Positions 61,258 through 64,000 of a stretch of 64,000 nt of DNA are shown one piece after another. Position 1 is the first letter of the stretch. Each line of letters begins with the position of its first letter. Location: assembly GCF_002116695.1 (NCBI RefSeq), contig NZ_CP020477.1:669501-733500 (forward strand), in the 5' to 3' direction. A program made the translations under genes and the position numbers. Source of the stretch: Acidianus manzaensis (GTDB lineage Archaea > Thermoproteota > Thermoprotei_A > Sulfolobales > Sulfolobaceae). The notes under the pieces were generated by a model. The model was given only the letters and a program-made list of their open reading frames with translations, did not search any database and was not told the origin of the DNA.

Positions 61258-64000
61258 TTATATTATCATTTTTGGTCTTGTTTTGAATTTTTTGAATAGT
61301 AATACAAGCAGTGATGGAGCTAAATAATACCAAAGAAGTGAAGTCTCTAAAATTGCTGCAACGGATAATGCAAATCCTATTTCTTGTAATATTGCGGCAT
61401 TTACTAACATTAATGAACCCATAGTTCCGGCAAATATTAATCCAAGGAATATTATTGTCTTTCCTATACTTTTAACTGTTTTACCTACTGCGATTTCCAT
61501 ATCGTTTCCTTTTTCTAACTCTTCATGAATTCTTGAAATCAGGAATATGTTGTAATCCATTCCTATTCCGATTATTATAGCAACAAGGAATAATGGGACT
61601 ATAGCAAATATTGAAAATCCTATAGAAGTGAATATTAATTTTTCTAATCCTAAAGTTAATGCTACAGCAGAGAATATTGTAAATATAATAACTCCTGCAA
61701 TTGAGAAAGATCTAGTTAATATTACTAAAATAATATACATTGTTATGCCTATTAGTAAAACTATTTCGAAGAAATCAGATTCTACGAAGTGAAGGATATT
61801 ATAAGCGTCTACTGGACCTCCACCTACATATCCAATTTTCATATTTTCAATTTTTTGAACTATATTAAAGGACTGTGGAGAGAATGGTTGATATTTTTGA
61901 TTAACTAAGAATAGCATATATCCATGAGAAACGTATTCAGTATAATTATATTCTGAAAGGTTATTGTACGAAATTAGTCCTCCATAAGGCGATACTGGTG
62001 ATTCAACAGAAGTAACTCCAGGTAATGAAGTTAGATTATGATATATATTTACTGCGTATTGGTAATCTTGATAAGTGAAATTTCCTCCGTTAGTTTCATT
62101 GACTACAAGGCATATTGGAAATATATTATTACTGGTAAACTGCTGATCCAATAAATTTACAGCTGAAGTAGCTTGAGATGCAGGTAATAATCCTAGAATA
62201 TTCATACTTAATGGAGTAGTAACTGCTATAAATGCGAATATTATTACTATACTAGTTAATACTACTACTTTAAGTCCAGGTTTTCTAATTGGTTTTGTTT
62301 TGTCATTCTTATTTACGTTAAATTTTGCTGGGAAGAATAGTTTATCTCCAGCTTTCCTTAAGATTGAAGTAAATAGAGTTGTTGCTGATAGCCATACTAC
62401 TATCACTGCTAACATTTCTGAAATAGATGTATCGGAAACTAAGGGCACATTGTAGATGTAGAGGAATAGGAATGATAGCATTACAACTAATGCAGTTAAA
62501 GTAACTGCTTTTCCTCCCCATACTATAGCTTCGTTTACTGCTTCATCTTTACTCTTTCCTGCTTTTCTTTCTTCAATATATCTACTTGAAATGAAAACTA
62601 CATAGTCTGTACCTAAACCTAAAGCTAATAGAAGTACTTGGCTTGGTGTTAAGAAATCTACTGTTATTCCTAGGAGCTTTATTACAACTCCATATATTAA
62701 TGCTGATGCTGCTAGGAATGCTGAAGCATAGATCCCTAATGGGACTAAAGCTGCAACGAAAGACCTAAAGTAAATACCAGTTAAGAGTATTGCAAGAATT
62801 ATTCCAACTGGTATTGCAACTGAGAATGCTTTGCTAGCTATTCCTTCAAGCTGGTGACTTACTGGTTTGCTTCCAGTTAAGTAGTTTGTTAAGTTAATTT
62901 TTGATGAAATATATGATTGAAATTCTTTGGCTTCATTATAGGTGAAGTTACCAGTCATGACTATTAAGTATAGGTTATGCGTGTATAGCTGGTCTGTTAT
63001 ATTAGATATTGGTTGGACAGGAAATTCGTTTTTAGATATTAAATTTGTAACTAACGTATCTATGCTGGAATTGTAAGTTAGGTCTATTGCATTTATCAGT
63101 TGTGTTCTATTGACTGATAGTGTTGCTGGGAATTTAGCGTAATTTACTATTAAAGAAGCTGATAAGTTATATATTCCGTATTTAGAAATATTTTCTAATT
63201 GTAAAGCGAAATCTTTAGGAGTAATATGGGAAGCATTAAGTAAAGGATCTAGTTGACCTATCTTAGTCGATATAATATATGCTGTGATGTTGGAGACATT
63301 ATCCTTGTAGATTAATTCTGAGAATACCCATTGTGGTAAATGAGACTTTTCAGAAGCTTGGGATGAAATATAGTTTACAAATTGAGAATATGAGGTAAAG
63401 TTACTTACTTCTTCTACTATGCTCTCGTTTACGTTATACGTTTTACTAATATAATTTACGGCAAAAATATATGGTGATTCAGTTAAGTTATTATATACTT
63501 GCGTAATGAAATTGAATTCTGTAGCATTATTTTTAACTTTTTCCGATATTAATTGATATGATAATTTAGTGAAATCTGAAGTAGTATTCAAAACTTCTTG
63601 AAGGAAGCTTTGAGGTAATCCAGTCTTGTTAGAGTATAATTGCAAAAGGACATTCTCAGCTGGTATGTTATATAATTCTTGAGATAACTGTAAAGGTACA
63701 TGATAGGTTTCATTCATGAAATATACAGTAAATTCTTCATAAGGAGTTTCGTTTTCAAAATTAGTTATATTTATGTAATGCAGAAGAGGCTCAGTGAAGG
63801 TTGAGTTGAGTATATTTTCTTTAATTAATTCGTTTGCTGAATAGATTACTGCATTTTCTGCTCTTTGAATATAATTAGTTATATTTTGATTTAGCCAATT
63901 ATCATAAAATAGATTAAAATATTCTTTTATACTATTTTCTGTGATGCTGGAATTTACTAGTTCGTAAGCTTCTTCGCTAGAGTAAGTGAAGTTATGCGTC
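61258..64000 (-). CDS. MMPL/RND-superfamily exporter, 5'-truncated by the window edge
   Basis: The minus-strand frame stays open past the first ATG (63717) to the window end, encoding 94 more residues of the same character, so the start is outside. At least 913 residues are visible: a large Asn/Ser/Thr-rich extracytoplasmic domain with many NxS/T sequons, membrane helices 2-6 (with [18 protein letters not shown]), a second extracytoplasmic domain, and helices 8-12 (with [19 protein letters not shown]). The paired GxxxDY motifs in the fourth and tenth helices carry the proton relay aspartates. Substrate unknown; lipids or sterol-like isoprenoids are typical of MMPL proteins. Confidence 0.88.
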   Translation of the reverse strand, partial: THNFTYSSEEAYELVNSSITENSIKEYFNLFYDNWLNQNITNYIQRAENAVIYSANELIKENILNSTFTEPLLHYINITNFENETPYEEFTVYFMNETYHVPLQLSQELYNIPAENVLLQLYSNKTGLPQSFLQEVLNTTSDFTKLSYQLISEKVKNNATEFNFITQVYNNLTESPYIFAVNYISKTYNVNESIVEEVSNFTSYSQFVNYISSQASEKSHLPQWVFSELIYKDNVSNITAYIISTKIGQLDPLLNASHITPKDFALQLENISKYGIYNLSASLIVNYAKFPATLSVNRTQLINAIDLTYNSSIDTLVTNLISKNEFPVQPISNITDQLYTHNLYLIVMTGNFTYNEAKEFQSYISSKINLTNYLTGSKPVSHQLEGIASKAFSVAIPVGIILAILLTGIYFRSFVAALVPLGIYASAFLAASALIYGVVIKLLGITVDFLTPSQVLLLALGLGTDYVVFISSRYIEERKAGKSKDEAVNEAIVWGGKAVTLTALVVMLSFLFLYIYNVPLVSDTSISEMLAVIVVWLSATTLFTSILRKAGDKLFFPAKFNVNKNDKTKPIRKPGLKVVVLTSIVIIFAFIAVTTPLSMNILGLLPASQATSAVNLLDQQFTSNNIFPICLVVNETNGGNFTYQDYQYAVNIYHNLTSLPGVTSVESPVSPYGGLISYNNLSEYNYTEYVSHGYMLFLVNQKYQPFSPQSFNIVQKIENMKIGYVGGGPVDAYNILHFVESDFFEIVLLIGITMYIILVILTRSFSIAGVIIFTIFSAVALTLGLEKLIFTSIGFSIFAIVPLFLVAIIIGIGMDYNIFLISRIHEELEKGNDMEIAVGKTVKSIGKTIIFLGLIFAGTMGSLMLVNAAILQEIGFALSVAAILETSLLWYYLAPSLLVLLFKKFKTRPKMII

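Overview
The window is AT-rich chromosomal DNA (roughly one third G+C by eye) from a member of the Sulfolobales, i.e. a thermoacidophilic crenarchaeon. The evidence is an adjacent pair for both S-layer proteins (slaA 46562-49417, slaB 49471-51006), a plasma-membrane-type proton-pumping P-type ATPase, a soluble cysteine-rich 'type E' succinate dehydrogenase (sdhABCD), archaeal translation factors (aIF1A, aIF2-beta, aRF1), Rio1 and Pno1, and many leaderless genes with a TATA box about 25-30 bases before the start codon. SlaA is short for the family (951 residues), which fits Acidianus-like organisms better than S. acidocaldarius or Sulfurisphaera; genus is not settled. No insertion sequence, CRISPR array, rRNA or integrase was seen.

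Layout. 1-2.8 kb: thiamine (ThiN) protein entering from the left edge, HD phosphohydrolase, inorganic pyrophosphatase, membrane glycosyltransferase. 2.8-6.5 kb: type IV pilus-like motor ATPase and its membrane partner. 6.9-14.2 kb: information processing (degenerate TGS GTPase, RNase HII, NMD3-like, DUF424, aIF2-beta, tRNA methylthiotransferase, aIF1A, Rio1, Pno1) with a thiolase in between. 14.2-21.2 kb: PD-(D/E)XK-like protein, DUF1152, zinc finger pair, cystathionine synthase plus homoserine kinase, MoeA, PqqD-like, SSB. 21.4-27.9 kb: MoxR/VWA pair facing the succinate dehydrogenase operon. 28-36 kb: HAD phosphatase, DUF2070, two geranylgeranyl-reductase-family flavoproteins, degenerate phosphoesterase, Ntn asparaginase, Lrp regulator. 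36-42.8 kb: ATP-grasp ligase, polyprenyl synthase, methylthioadenosine phosphorylase and a divergent phosphoribosyltransferase, aRF1, tRNA-Leu(GAG), dCTP deaminase. 42.9-46.3 kb: TPR protein and H+-ATPase. 46.5-53.3 kb: S-layer genes followed by two membrane proteins. 53.5-64 kb: ParA-like proteins, ABC-2 exporter, amino-acid permease, PMT-like glycosyltransferase and an MMPL/RND exporter cut by the right edge.

How the genes work together. The clearest functional units are the sdhABCD operon (with a MoxR/VWA maturation-type pair ending 55 bases away), the thrB/CGS overlap (homoserine to cystathionine/homocysteine), the nmd3-DUF424-aIF2B-RNase HII overlapping block, the divergent mtnP/PRT purine-salvage pair, and the slaAB region with membrane proteins that may assist envelope assembly or glycosylation.

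Most notable observations: (1) the top strand changes from A/C-rich to T/G-rich across slaAB regardless of gene direction, the signature of a replication origin, although no Orc1/Cdc6 gene or clear ORB is visible; (2) three conserved genes (RNase HII, a RimK/LysX-type ligase, aRF1) have no ATG/GTG/TTG where their family N-terminus requires a start, and each has an ATA there, in one case with a perfectly spaced Shine-Dalgarno; (3) a nested, co-centred palindrome at 53310-53349; (4) several proteins whose signature nucleotide- or metal-binding residues are lost.
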